Positions 45,052 through 55,718 of a DNA stretch of 64,000 nt are shown here, in pieces. Numbering within the stretch: position 1 is the first letter of the stretch; every line of letters starts with the position of its first letter. The position numbers were made by a program, and so were the translations under genes. Under the pieces are notes generated by a model. That model worked only from the letters and a program-made list of their open reading frames with translations. It was not told the origin of the DNA and made no database searches. The stretch comes from Chrysogorgia sp. JL179-B06 (taxonomy: Eukaryota > Cnidaria > Anthozoa > Scleralcyonacea > Chrysogorgiidae), in NCBI GenBank assembly GCA_035772405.1, contig JAYKKM010000415.1, forward strand, positions 362,501 through 426,500, read 5' to 3'.

Positions 45052-47730
45052 ATATATATATGCATATATATATATATTATATATATAGTGTTTCTATGAA
45101 CTGATGTATATGTAACCATATAATTTCATTTCTTTGTTTTCTTGTATTTTCCCCAGCTCCTAAAGGTTGCATTCCGTGTCCCAAAAATAAAGAAGGTTTA
45201 TTTGATACTCCTATTTGTGGCACGAACAAGGTCGCCTATAAGAACCACTGTTATCTTCGACTAAGAAACTGTATAGCAAAGCTATTGCACAAACCTCACA
45301 TTGAACCATCAAAGAGGGCAGCCATATGTGGGTAAGTGATATGCTACATGGCTGCTATTTTTTAGTAACTTGTCTAAGTGCGCTGTGCACATAATCCCAA
45401 ATATTATATTACTGATAGAGATTCTACATGAAGTAAATATTTGAATGGCAAAATATTTTATGATTTGAGCTTTGCGTTGATGTTTTAGAAAGGTTTGTTT
45501 GTCCGAAATGCTAATGAGTGTGACGCCAAATCAGTCATCAATTTCGGATATGCAATATTCTAAGACTCTATTGATAGATATTAAATCTAACCTAATTCAA
45601 ACGTTGATATACTTGAACGCTATATATATATACTACAGATTTGATCAACTCCCTTTTCACTCAATAGCGTAGCTTCTGGCTACTATTAATATTTAATAGC
45701 TCAAAATGCGGACAAACAAACCAAATTTTACTCGCAAATGAGTATTTTCTTTTGTCATGGCCGTAATAATTATGGGTAAATGCGGACAAACATGGCTACT
45801 GACGTCATCTCGACGGAGTGCTATTATATCCTCAACCAGAAGCATTAGCATTTCGACAAACCAATCTTAATTGAACATCAACATGCAAAATTGTGTTGCG
45901 ATTTTTTCCCAAAAAATCAACGTAGAACACCAAATAAGTAAGCAAAATAATAAAAATTACGACAATCCATATTAATGACGCGATTACGCAAAACGGTCAC
46001 CGTTTTTCGAGAAGCTCAAAATTAAACTCAAAATTTAGCAGCCTTAATTTACAACAACTTGCGCAATTTGACCTTTTATCTTTTTAATCTTTCTTAGATT
46101 ACATATGCAAATGTTCGACTCTTGGAAATCTAATTGGATTGGATAGATGGTTCAACAAATCCGTCAATTTCATTCTCTGCCAAGACTGAGCAAAATATCA
46201 AATGCTTTTGATAAATAAACAATGGCTCTGGTTACTTAATTACAAAGATATATTGAAATAGATTAACGACATTTATAACAGTAATCAGCATGTGCATGCG
46301 GCATATATTAGTGATAAATTATGGCCCCGAAAGCAATTCACATATCCTCCTACAGAGGCTTTAACAACTAATATCATGAAATGTCATGTTATATTACTTT
46401 GTAATATTACAATTACCAAGGAAATATAGACTAAAACATGTACCGCGCTTTAGCGGTCTCAATTGTATAAGCGAGATAAATTACAAAATCTTTTGATCTA
46501 AGTGTGTTGATTTGAATACTCAAAATTTGGGATATTTACGTTTTTGACCAACCTCGTACCCAGGGAATTTTGCCTCCACGGCGGAAGGTCGGCGAAAATG
46601 GCCCTGGGATCGGCTGGTCCATTCTATAACGAGATTGGCTTGTCATAAAACGCAATTAATTCAGCCAAGTATAATTTATTCATCTAAATGTGAATGCTGT
46701 CTTCAAATTTTACAATTAGAAGTGATAGCTTTCGCTAAATTGGATATATGCTTCTTCATACCATTTGTAAGAGATAACTACGGATGTATGGTGGATTATT
46801 AAGCTTGTTAGCTGCTTTTATGCTGACGAATGTTGACATGAACAACTCTGAAGAGCATTGAATATTTCTCAATTATTCATGTCAACAAAGTAGACAAAGG
46901 CAATGGAACAAAGACCACAACAATTATCATATCTAAACACCCAGAAATTCTTGGTGTCATGTGACCAGCCGATGCCAGGGCCATTTTCGCCGACCTTCCA
47001 CCGTGGAGGCAAAATGCCTTGGGAACGAGGTTGGTTTTTGACAACAATATTAGCAGTGTGCCAACCTGCCATCATTGTCCGATGATTATTAATGAGGGGA
47101 CAATTCGAAGCTCGAAACGTCAGTATTTCATTACTAAAAATCTCGACAGTTCACCACCTTTTCACTTTGCTAATGCAAGTAAGGTTAGACAAAGGATTTT
47201 TCAAATTTTCATAAGGTTCAGCACTGCATGAGAAATTCGTCGTCGACGCTTGAAACTGTCCTAAATCGGTATAATTAAGTTTAAACTCAAAGTAAGCACG
47301 ATGTGCTGTTCTTTGATTAAATATATCAATTGCTTTAAATGGAATGAAACTTTTAATATCTATCACAAGATTGTCGGAAATTGCGTAGATTGTATGCATA
47401 TCAAAATAAAGAACGTACGATGTATTTCATCTGATTCCACGAAATTAAGGGTGATAATTTCTAAAATCATTCAGACTGACTTGTCAATTTACATCATCAT
47501 TTAATTTGAAATGTCAACTTCACAAGTATATAGCCAGCAGAAGGGAATGGTGTAATATTCTACCCAATGTATTGTCATTAATGAGATATAGACAGCAACT
47601 CCGGCTGGGACGAGCCCTGGACAGATCGAGCGAAGGTGACCGCAGATCCGACTCGGATGTGTTTAGCCGGGTGCATCACGGACTTCTTGCAAGTACTGCC
47701 AGTGGAGAGAATGATCATCCACTTAATTAA
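43675..47730 (+). CDS. Small secreted protein with one Kazal-like domain, 3 exons
   Basis: Exons 43675-43777, 45157-45331 and 47541-47730; 155 residues, phases 1 and 2 consistent. Residues 1-25 form a signal peptide (RLWFKVVLGLTSTFVLITG). Exon 2 is a Kazal-type unit: CIPCPKNKEG, then PICGTNKVAYKNHCYLRLRN and PSKRAAICG, with the CGT-x-Y-x-N-x-C core. Kazal domains inhibit serine proteases or act as scaffolds in secreted and matrix proteins (known). The 62-residue tail (REWCNILPNVLSLMRYRQQL onward) is unfamiliar; it is basic then Ser/Asp-rich, with one Cys. The third exon rests on phase fit and a modest acceptor (tagccagcag), so extra exons are possible. The neighbouring gene at 47,893 has a similar first exon. 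Confidence 0.7.
43785..43960. mobile_element. Foldback repeat in intron 1 of the Kazal gene
   Basis: aaggtctttatagccttctttc and catggaaagagatctatgaatg-type arms are inverted; inner arms ttcataatggccattatttaa with the complement ttaaaatggcagccattatga. Confidence 0.7.
44672..44748 (-). repeat. tRNA-like SINE head
   Basis: The minus strand has TAGCTCAGTGGTTAGAGC (A box) and CGGGTTCGATTCCCGG (T arm/B box), plus terminal arms GTCTCAA/TTGGGGC that can pair with wobbles. The anticodon arm is too long (about 20 nt) for a normal tRNA, so I call it a SINE or tRNA relic. A fragment with cccgggttcgattcc is at 49,790. Confidence 0.65.
44990..45090. repeat. AT microsatellite
   Basis: (at)n with interspersed atgcat, in the Kazal gene intron shortly before exon 2. 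Confidence 0.95.
45660..45835. mobile_element. MITE fragment, copy 2 (inverted relative to 42,430)
   Basis: tggctactattaatatttaatagc, aatgcggacaaacatggcta and acgtcatctcgacggagtgc mirror the 42,430-42,590 copy. Confidence 0.75.
46550..47038. mobile_element. CAACCTCGTACCCAGGG MITE, long copy 3
   Basis: The left arm ccaacctcgtacccagggaa ... ggcggaaggtcggcgaaaat is mirrored by attttcgccgaccttccacc ... gggaacgaggttgg. The interior is unrelated AT-rich DNA. It lies in intron 2 of the Kazal gene. Confidence 0.85.
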
Positions 47731-47892
47731 TTCCCTAGCGCATAATTTCCATATTCAAAAACTGACTTTGAATAGTACCGCATGAAAATTAATTTTAAGA
47801 TTATATTTGAAACAATAACGTGCATACTAAATGTGGCGCGTTTATTTGATAAAGATCAGACTTCAGAGTGACGAAGAATTTTGTCTTGCAAG

Positions 47893-50552
47893 ATGTTGTT
47901 GCCATTACTGACGTGGTTTTTGGCTTTAGGTATTGGCGTAATTGTTGCGATCACGAAAGAAAATAGCTTATTAGGTGACAAAAAAGGTATGTTTGGTATA
48001 AGGATGACTTAATGGCAGAAATGCTACCGATAGATCTATTTCTTGGTGTTGATGAGAATATAACTGAATAGTAAATCTCAAATTCTTAGAAAATATTTCT
48101 GAACCCCAAACATAAGGGATTGCACCTGTAACCTTCTGATTGCCGGTGAGATGCTCTATAGCCATCGAGCTACCAAGACTTAGATGGAGAGCGATAGACA
48201 CTATGAGTGCTTCTACTAAAACGAGCTTCTCATGATTTATACTGACAAAACTTTTAAAATTAGTTAGAAGGAATGCCATGAATTCATAGCTGTATGGTGT
48301 TCTCAATGTATGGATCAGTATATATATTACGCATTTTGGAAACACGATATACCTCACGTCTGCGGTTCTTCCATTTCTATGTGCTCATTTACAAACCACT
48401 GTCTTTAAGTGAGAAGAATCAGAGGCTACACACAGAAATGGACGTGTAGTATAGCTGCAATTGTGCATGTCATGAGTGTTATCATCATCCACATATTCTA
48501 ACATTCAACTGTAATATGTTATGTATCTTACTAAATCTTTCATGACATACCAGTTCTCCCATCTCTATGTGCTAATTTAAGAAACACTGTCTTTAAGTGA
48601 GAAGAATCAGAGGCTACACACAGAAATGGATGTTTATATAGCTGCAATTGTACATTTCACATATATCAGTTCTCCCATTTCTATGTAATAATTTACGAAA
48701 CACTGCATGTCTTTAAGTGCAAAGAATCAAAAGCTACACACAGAAATGGATGTTTATATAGCTGCAATTGTACATGATGAGTGTGCTTGTCATCTGCACA
48801 TATACTAACATTCAACTGCAATATGTTATGTATCTTATAATTTTACAGTATCTTTTTCACACATATCACTAGTTCTCCCATTTTTATGTGCTAATTTACA
48901 AACCACTCATGTGTTTAAGTGAGAAGAATCAGATGCTACACACAGAAATGGATGTTCGACAAAGAGGCATAATCGTCCATCCACTCATTAAATAAATAGA
49001 ACGGCAAATTAATTAAATGGGTCTGTGCCGATTGACAGTTTCAGGGGAAAAAACCATTGGAAACTTTTCGCATGCAATTGCGCGGGTCTTCGTCTGTTTT
49101 TACACCTTTAACGTCTTCTCTCATGTCGATTAATTCTGTCGATTATTCGAAGTTATCAAACTAATAAATTTGAACCGCTCTTAAATTAAGACTTTCGCTT
49201 TTTTTTTAAATAAAAGACTTTCATTAAAATACGAAGCAGGCTTTAGCCTCGTAAGTGTGTTTAGCCGTTTAGATGACATACAGCTGGCTAATTAAATAAC
49301 AGTATATAGACGAAGCCGGTGACTTATAACTCTATATGAATTAGGAAAATTCTGACAAGAGACCTTTGGCCGGTCAGACCTTTCGTGAGGTCTTGCCCGC
49401 GTCCTATTCATTATTTCGCCAGCCGACACCAATGAGCTTGTAACACCCCCATTGCGCTTGCCCTCCGAGTCAAAATCCCATACAAATCCCTATTGTCGAC
49501 ATAAACTTTCATCGCTCGTATCTCCCGATTTGTTCATCCGATTCTCATCAAACTCCGCGTCTTCGCTAACTTAAATACGCTCTTTCTAGCCATGGTATTT
49601 AATTTAGCCTGCAATAAAAATTTATAAAGTTGCACCATGGTGGTGTTACAAGCTCATTAACCTTGTAGACTTTTTGATTCGTGATTTAACATTGTCTATG
49701 CGCAGCACATGTACTACTTTCACATAAATATTTCTTCCTCTCTATAATATAACATGTATAATAGTTATATGAAAAATCTGACTGCCCTAACCCGGGTTCG
49801 ATTCCATATAATATATAACAGGACTTATATATGTATTACAGTACTTACTCGAGATAGTTGAGGGCAAAGTGCATTCTGTAAAACTGATACAGAACTGATT
49901 AATAAAACATCAGTGTCTGTAAATGTGATACAGAACTAATGTTTTATTAATCAGTTCTGTATCACTACATTATAGATATTCAGTCAATTTCTTTTGAATC
50001 TTCTCCATGGATTATTGAGTTTTAGACTCGGAAAATGTTTCTGAGAGCAGAAAAGGAGTCCCTGACGCCCATGAAGCATTACTTTTGGCATTACCGATAC
50101 ATGTGACTGCATCCTATAAGCACGAGTGCATATTTATCGTGTTTGCTCAATCCCAACTCCGTACAGAAAAATATTTGACCATCGAACTGAATTCTTTGAG
50201 ATCTAGGACAAATATTTTGCTCTATGGACTCCTAACTGGTATAAATAATTTATAATATTTATAAAATGTTTATTTTTTTATAGCTTGTACTTATTACGTT
50301 ACCACACGGATTGATAACCACAGACTTATCGACCACACTTTCTCTATTGTTGGTGCACAAAACGTTATGGAGTGTGCCTTCGAGTGTGCCGAAAATTACG
50401 GCAATGGCCACTGTTTATCGTTCAACTACAACGCCACCGCTCAAGAAGCATCTTGCGAGTTAAACAACTCGACTCATGAAACCTTGAAACCCACAACTTT
50501 AGTGCGAGCTCCAGGTGTTGTATTTTACTATTTTCGACCATTTTGGCCTTGA
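47893..50552 (+). CDS. Small secreted PAN/apple-like domain protein, 2 exons
   Basis: Exons 47893-47986 and 50284-50552 give 120 residues; donor aaaaaag|gtatgt, acceptor tttttatag, phase 1. The N-terminus is hydrophobic (MLLPLLTWFLALGIGVIVAI), a signal peptide. Exon 2 encodes one cysteine-containing module: CTYYVTTRIDNH, then VMECAFECAENYGNGHCLSF, NYNATAQEASCELNNST and GVVFYYF. The C-x3-C, C-x-S-F-x-Y and C-x-L-x-N spacing fits a single PAN/apple domain (protein or carbohydrate binding, known for the family). It ends soon after the domain. The gene sits 163 bp downstream of the Kazal gene, in the same orientation and with a like first exon. A role in matrix or mucus secretion is a guess. Confidence 0.8.
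48095..48190. repeat. tRNA-like repeat relic
   Basis: cacctgtaaccttctgattg and ggtgagatgctctatagccat relate it to the 87-bp units of 3262-3650; ttctgaaccccaaac resembles the start of the element at 24,091. Confidence 0.6.
48355..48965. repeat. Imperfect tandem repeat, four to five copies of about 120-200 bp
   Basis: gttctcccatctctatgtgc, taagtgagaagaatcagagg and ctacacacagaaatggatgt recur in order near 48,367, 48,550, 48,668 and 48,870, with variable-length linkers. It lies in the PAN gene intron. Confidence 0.9.
49870..49975. repeat. Palindrome
   Basis: tgatacagaactgattaata and tattaatcagttctgtatca form inverted arms. It lies in the PAN gene intron. Confidence 0.85.
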
Positions 50553-51339
50553 AAATGGAAAGCGACAATGGTGTGTTTCTGCGCTTGGCTTTGCTTATCT
50601 CGATCCTTACCATCTGATGAGTTATTGATCATAACTAATCTTGGCGTGGTGTAGAAATGGAGTACTGCGGCCCTCCTGAGCTACAGTTGTTGTGTATTAT
50701 TATTAAATTAACAGTAATTATTTATTATTATTATTTGTAAATATACTTTTAAATATTTCTGGGTCCGCAGTAATTGGCTATGCTGTTGCGGTCACCCTGC
50801 CATTGTTTTATTACTATATAACGTAATCTATGTTAGGTTTTTTTTGGTGTTTTTTTTTGCACAATGGTGAAGCTAATAAAAAATAAATAATAAAATAAAT
50901 CGAAATACGTCTGAACACCCTTAAAGCTGCCTCGTACCCAAGGAGCGCGAAGGGGCTGCTAACTTGTAGACTTAACAAACATGAATAAACAAGTTTATCT
51001 AGTGAGCAAAATTATCCGAGAAAGCTTTCCTGGATTATATCTACCGACATATTATATCTTCTTCAAAAGCACGATGTATGTAAATGAGCAATCTTAGCAC
51101 GGGAGATATTTATTACAGGCCCAAACGGTCAGTGCGCATGCATGTCCAGGACAATCTCAACAGAGGGCACAAAATCAAAATGGCAATTGTGTCTCTGTGT
51201 ATTATTATCTTTCGAGTTTATTATTGTGGATTCAAAAACTGACAAAAATTTCGTGTATCATTGATTTATTAAATATGCATATATGGTACAAATATTAACC
51301 AATCATTTTCAAGCTTTCACTTTCGTGAGCCTAAACAAA
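50553..51339. other. 3' flank of the PAN gene and 5' flank of FAM8A1
   Basis: AT-rich. aataaaaaataaataataaaat near 50,875-50,900 may hold polyA signals. No other coding signal was seen. Confidence 0.5.
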
Positions 51340-54300
51340 ATGTCGGAAGAAGAAGAAAATGGCGCCGATTCGTCTGCGGAGCAAACTACGGACCAAAACG
51401 CCAATAACAACAGGTTTTCCAATTCTTCTACCTACTTAGCTTGGACGCAGTATTGGCAACAATACTATACGTCGTATAGCTTTTATTACTATAGTTCTTA
51501 CTATAATTACTACATCCAGTGCCAACAAGCCCATTTACAGAACTTGTCAGCGTTTAATCCTACTCCCGTACAAATCTCTGGAATTAATGCCTCACAGAAT
51601 TTGCCCCAAGCAGCATTACATGGAGGCGTGAATAGACCTGCAAATACACTACAAGTCATTGGTCAAGGATCCATACAGCAGCCTGTGCGTAAGTAATTTT
51701 ATTGATTTGTACTGTCAAACAACAATATACAGTAAAATACGTCATTAGAATAGGAGTATTATTTATTTACAGAGCTGAATTTCATCGAAAGGTTTTTTTC
51801 AGAGGCCCTGTACAATAGACACTTGTACCAAAGTTGCTTCTATTAGGTACGAACAAGTCGACAAGAGATTGAAATCGAGATTGGATATGAAAGAACAGAA
51901 AGATACCAGACTTATTACCATCAACATACTTTAATATTTCACAATTCAATTGTATATGAACATCGCTGACTCAGTAATTTATGCATCGAATTTAATAAAT
52001 AAACATGTCCACCCTTGACTTTGCTTTATCATATTGTACTCTCTATTTTTAGGATATGAATACAAAATAGCTTCTATTGGAAAGAGAGTTATGGCAGAAT
52101 TTATTGATTTTGTGTTCCTGTTTTTCATCAAGTATTTATTATATTCCCTATACTAGTAAGTATGCTGGCATACTTTAGAAAATATTTCTTTAAAATAAAA
52201 CAACACACACACAAAAACACAAACAAGAATATCCTTGGTTCTCATGCTCCAGACCACACAAAAAGTCCTACAATACATGTGTATGCATGCCCATACTCAG
52301 AAAATTTTACAGGGGGGTGTAAGCTCACTTCAACCGACTGACACACGAGCTTGTACCGACTACATCCTCAAAGCTAGTCAAAATATTGTCTTTCCATTGG
52401 GTGCCTACTAAAACGACCCTGGTCAGCTGGTGAAATGGTTAATTAGTCCTACGTTAATAACGCACTCTCAATACTGAATGAAAACATGACATTTTAATAA
52501 ATTTATGTCTTTGGTGTTCTCTCGTTGATTACATTTACATATAAACAAAACATTTAACATCAACATTAGATTTGTGAGTTTTAACTAAAAGTTAATAATT
52601 CTACTTGTCCGTGTTAAATCGAACACGTCTAAAATATAACTTCTGCTGACTCAAAATCGTAAAAAGATTTTAGGGGGGTATTGCACCACCACACATCCCC
52701 GTAGCTCCAGGCCTGAATGGAGAGGCACGTAGGCAAATAGCATCCAAAAATCACTAGATTCCTCCAGTTTGCTCCTGCTCTCAAAGTCGATGGCTGAGGA
52801 TGGCCTTGATAAGCTCTAGCCTCTAAGTGCCAGTTTTCTTGGGATCCATTACTCAACCTGTGGAGGGTTTTACCCTTCCCATGTCTTCTGCTAGTTTCCC
52901 TGGTCTTCTCTCTATCGACATTGTCTTCCTTAACCCTAGTATCCACATGTCCTCCTCTTTAAAAATATATATTATTCATAATTTTTTGAAGTGATGAACC
53001 TGGACAACTTTCCCAGATTCAATATATTTTGGTTATTGATGAAAACACAAGTTTGAAAGAAATAGAAGAGGTCCTTGTACAAGCACTGGTTTACAGACTG
53101 ATTGTGTTTTTATACGAGGTACAGTGAGAAAACATTGACATTGATGAGGGAACCATTACTCTATCCTGCAACCATGTTCTTCCTTTTAACAAATGTGCCC
53201 ATAGAAGTTTAATAAACCATTTATATTAACAGTTTTGTCAAGCCTAGGAGTTAGTACAACAGTCTAATTTTGTCTCATAGGCCTTTTTCACTGCCATATC
53301 TTTCCCATGTCCTATTGGTGGAGCAACATTTGGGAAGTATATGATGGGCATCACAGTTATATCTTTTCAAGGACTCACACCTGTCGAAGGGCAACATTTA
53401 CATCGTTTCCATGGAAGCATTCCTCAGAGACTTGGCCCATGGCAGTAAGTTCTCTCGAATAATTAATGCTACTTACAAGTGTTTATAACCGTTTATGCCC
53501 AGGTAATCAGCACCCAACTTATAAATATATCAATGGTTAACCAAGCATAGAAATAACTCTTTCCTAGCAGGCTGAAAAACATCCAAAATTGAACCACCTC
53601 TTTGTTCTATTGATATATTTAGAAATAACCATAACTTTTGAAAAAGCTATACATTTCTGAAAGCCCAATAAACTGGCTGTTACCAATGCTTTTAAATTTC
53701 CCAAACAAGATACATTATGTTAATATAAATTAGCATTATCATAAATCAGGTTGAAAAACTTCCATTTTTCTAAGGCCATCTTGCATGCCCACATAGCATC
53801 ATGTAAATTCAAAATGCAACCAATCGCAGAGTTGTTTATGAAATCAAACTTGGCGTGTGAGTGGCTCGCAGGTGCCTGGCACTTGTCGAGTTTCAATTTT
53901 TACTCTTGCGTTACTGTGTGCCGTGTTTTTCGATTCACGACTTGTACGACCGATTTTGACTGGGCCAGACAGGAAAGATTTAATGAGAATAATGTAAATG
54001 ATCAGCAAAGATAAACTGACATGCTTTTAAAACTTCTCCCAACTAGTACTATAAGAAATATTTGGAGACCAATAAGGAGAATTTGTATGTTGATATTTGG
54101 CTTAAAGCAGATGATTTAGATAATATTGATTGATTGGATAGCATTAAATGTTTTTGACATTGTAAACTTTAACAAGAAATTGCAGATCTGAAAAATGCAG
54201 GAAAAGAAACACCTATTTTGTAGGTGAAAACAATTATTCTCCTGGAGTTTAAGGCAATAATTATTCATGTGAAATGAATTTCAATAATCATACTTCCTTT

Positions 54301-54480
54301 TCTTGTCTTTTTTTACATTTTAGGGCTTGTGTGAGAGCAGTTCTAAAGAACTTTATGATTACATTCTTCTTCCCAATTATGTTTACTGTCATGTTTCTGC
54401 AGAACTACCGAACACCTTACGACTTTGTGGCAAGTTCAATTGTTGTAGAAGCTAATCCAAAACAAGAAAGACAAACCTAA
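51340..54480 (+). CDS. FAM8A1: FAM8A1-like RDD-family multi-pass membrane protein, 5 exons
   Basis: Exons 51340-51688, 52053-52155, 52992-53118, 53281-53444 and 54324-54480; 299 residues, phases continuous. Residues 1-117 are disordered: an acidic start (MSEEEENGADSS) and a Trp/Tyr-rich patch (YWQQYYTSYSFYYYSSYYNY). The RDD domain starts IASIGKRVMAEFIDFVFLFF; the third exon reads YILVIDENTSLKEI ... ALVYRLIVFLYE; the fourth GGATFGKYMMGITVISF; the last NFMITFFFPIMFTVMFLQ and RTPYDFVASSIVVE. FAM8A1 is an ER-membrane cofactor of the HRD1 ubiquitin ligase in ER-associated degradation (known for vertebrates). I chose Met 51340 over the in-frame upstream Met at 51283 because the intervening residues look untranslated. 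Exon 3 uses the acceptor tttgaag, because the alternative tttcccag would make a stop across the junction. Confidence 0.92.
53500..54100. repeat. Copy of the 163-bp repeat, split by an insertion, in FAM8A1 intron 4
   Basis: atcaatggttaaccaagcat (53,530) and gatcagcaaagataaactga, aagaaatatttggagaccaa (54,000-54,080) match the array at 24,604-25,025 but are separated by about 430 bp of unrelated sequence. Confidence 0.75.
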
Positions 54481-54888
54481 ATCTTTATATGTTCGAAACA
54501 GATACAGAAGGATGACAATGTTGTGAGAGTGCACTTTAACTTTCTGGCAAGTTATTTTGCAATGTGTATTAAGTAGAGTGGATATGGAAGACTGAAGACA
54601 TAGCGTTCATTGAATACTATGGGAACTGAATTATATAGAGATATATGATTATAATCAATGCACAAGTATATAATAGTATATACAGTATACTGTATAACAC
54701 TTTGCATGTATTGCATCCAAGGTTTGCATGTACATTGTAATAATGTAAACTTTCTTGTATTTATGAATATTTTGTTCTTTACATGTACTGCATATCACTC
54801 TATATATATATCTATAGTATTCTACATAGTTTAAAATCAAATAACCTTAACAAAATTAATAATTAACTGTAACTAATAAACAACAAAC

Positions 54889-55660
54889 TTTAAAGTGCCT
54901 ATGCAGCCCTTTCGTTTTTTAGTTATGTGTATAGAGGATCAAAAAATAGCTGATAAATTATTTTACAGTTTTTTATTTGGACTTTTCGTTTAGAAGATAT
55001 TTTGCATCCAAATTAAGAAATGTAAGCAAATTCCGATTAAAAACCGAAAACGTATTTCTGCCAATTCTGGAGTCTGGAAACTAGGTTGTGACGTCATTTA
55101 AGAGATGAGTCCTGAGGATCTTCCCAGCGTCGTAATCAAACGAGCTCGATTCCCAGATTATACTATAAAATTTATCGTTTATATTGAACTATTCAATCAT
55201 GTCAGACAGATACGCAGTGTATGGATGTTCTAATGAAGCGAATTTGAAAGAAAAATATCTGTCCATCGTATCATTTGAAAGAAAAATATCTGTCCATCGT
55301 ATCCTTACTTAAACGATACCTTACTTGAACGATACCTTACTTGAACGATACCTTACTTAAACGATACGCGGACAGTAAAGATGATCGAATATCGCATAGA
55401 GAACTTGCAGTGTGTTTAATACAGTGTTTACAAGTTCCCCAAGGCAAAACACACATTCGTCTCTTAAATGACATCACAATGTGGCTCGTTCCAGGCCTTT
55501 CTAATTTGCGGCTTTTTGATATAAATAGCAATGTTTAAATAGTGATATCTTCTAAACGAAAAGTCCAAATCAAAAACGATAAATTAACTTGTCAGCTATT
55601 TTTTCATCCTCTATACAGATAACTAAAAAACGAAAGGGCTGCATAGGCACTTTAAATACC
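54889..55660. mobile_element. TTAA-flanked foldback element (TTAAAGTGCCTATGCAGCCC family)
   Basis: ttaaagtgcctatgcagccc is mirrored by gggctgcataggcactttaa; the arms extend about 100 bp (cgttttttagttat ... ataactaaaaaacg). No transposase is visible. It separates FAM8A1 from NSMCE2. Confidence 0.9.
55300..55372. repeat. 17-bp tandem repeat, four copies
   Basis: The unit cttacttgaacgatacc, with g/a variation, lies inside the foldback element. Confidence 0.9.
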
Positions 55661-55718
55661 ACCAAACATTTAGGTTTTTGCAATGTCAAAATTGTTTTCA
55701 CTGCTTAGACACAATAAC

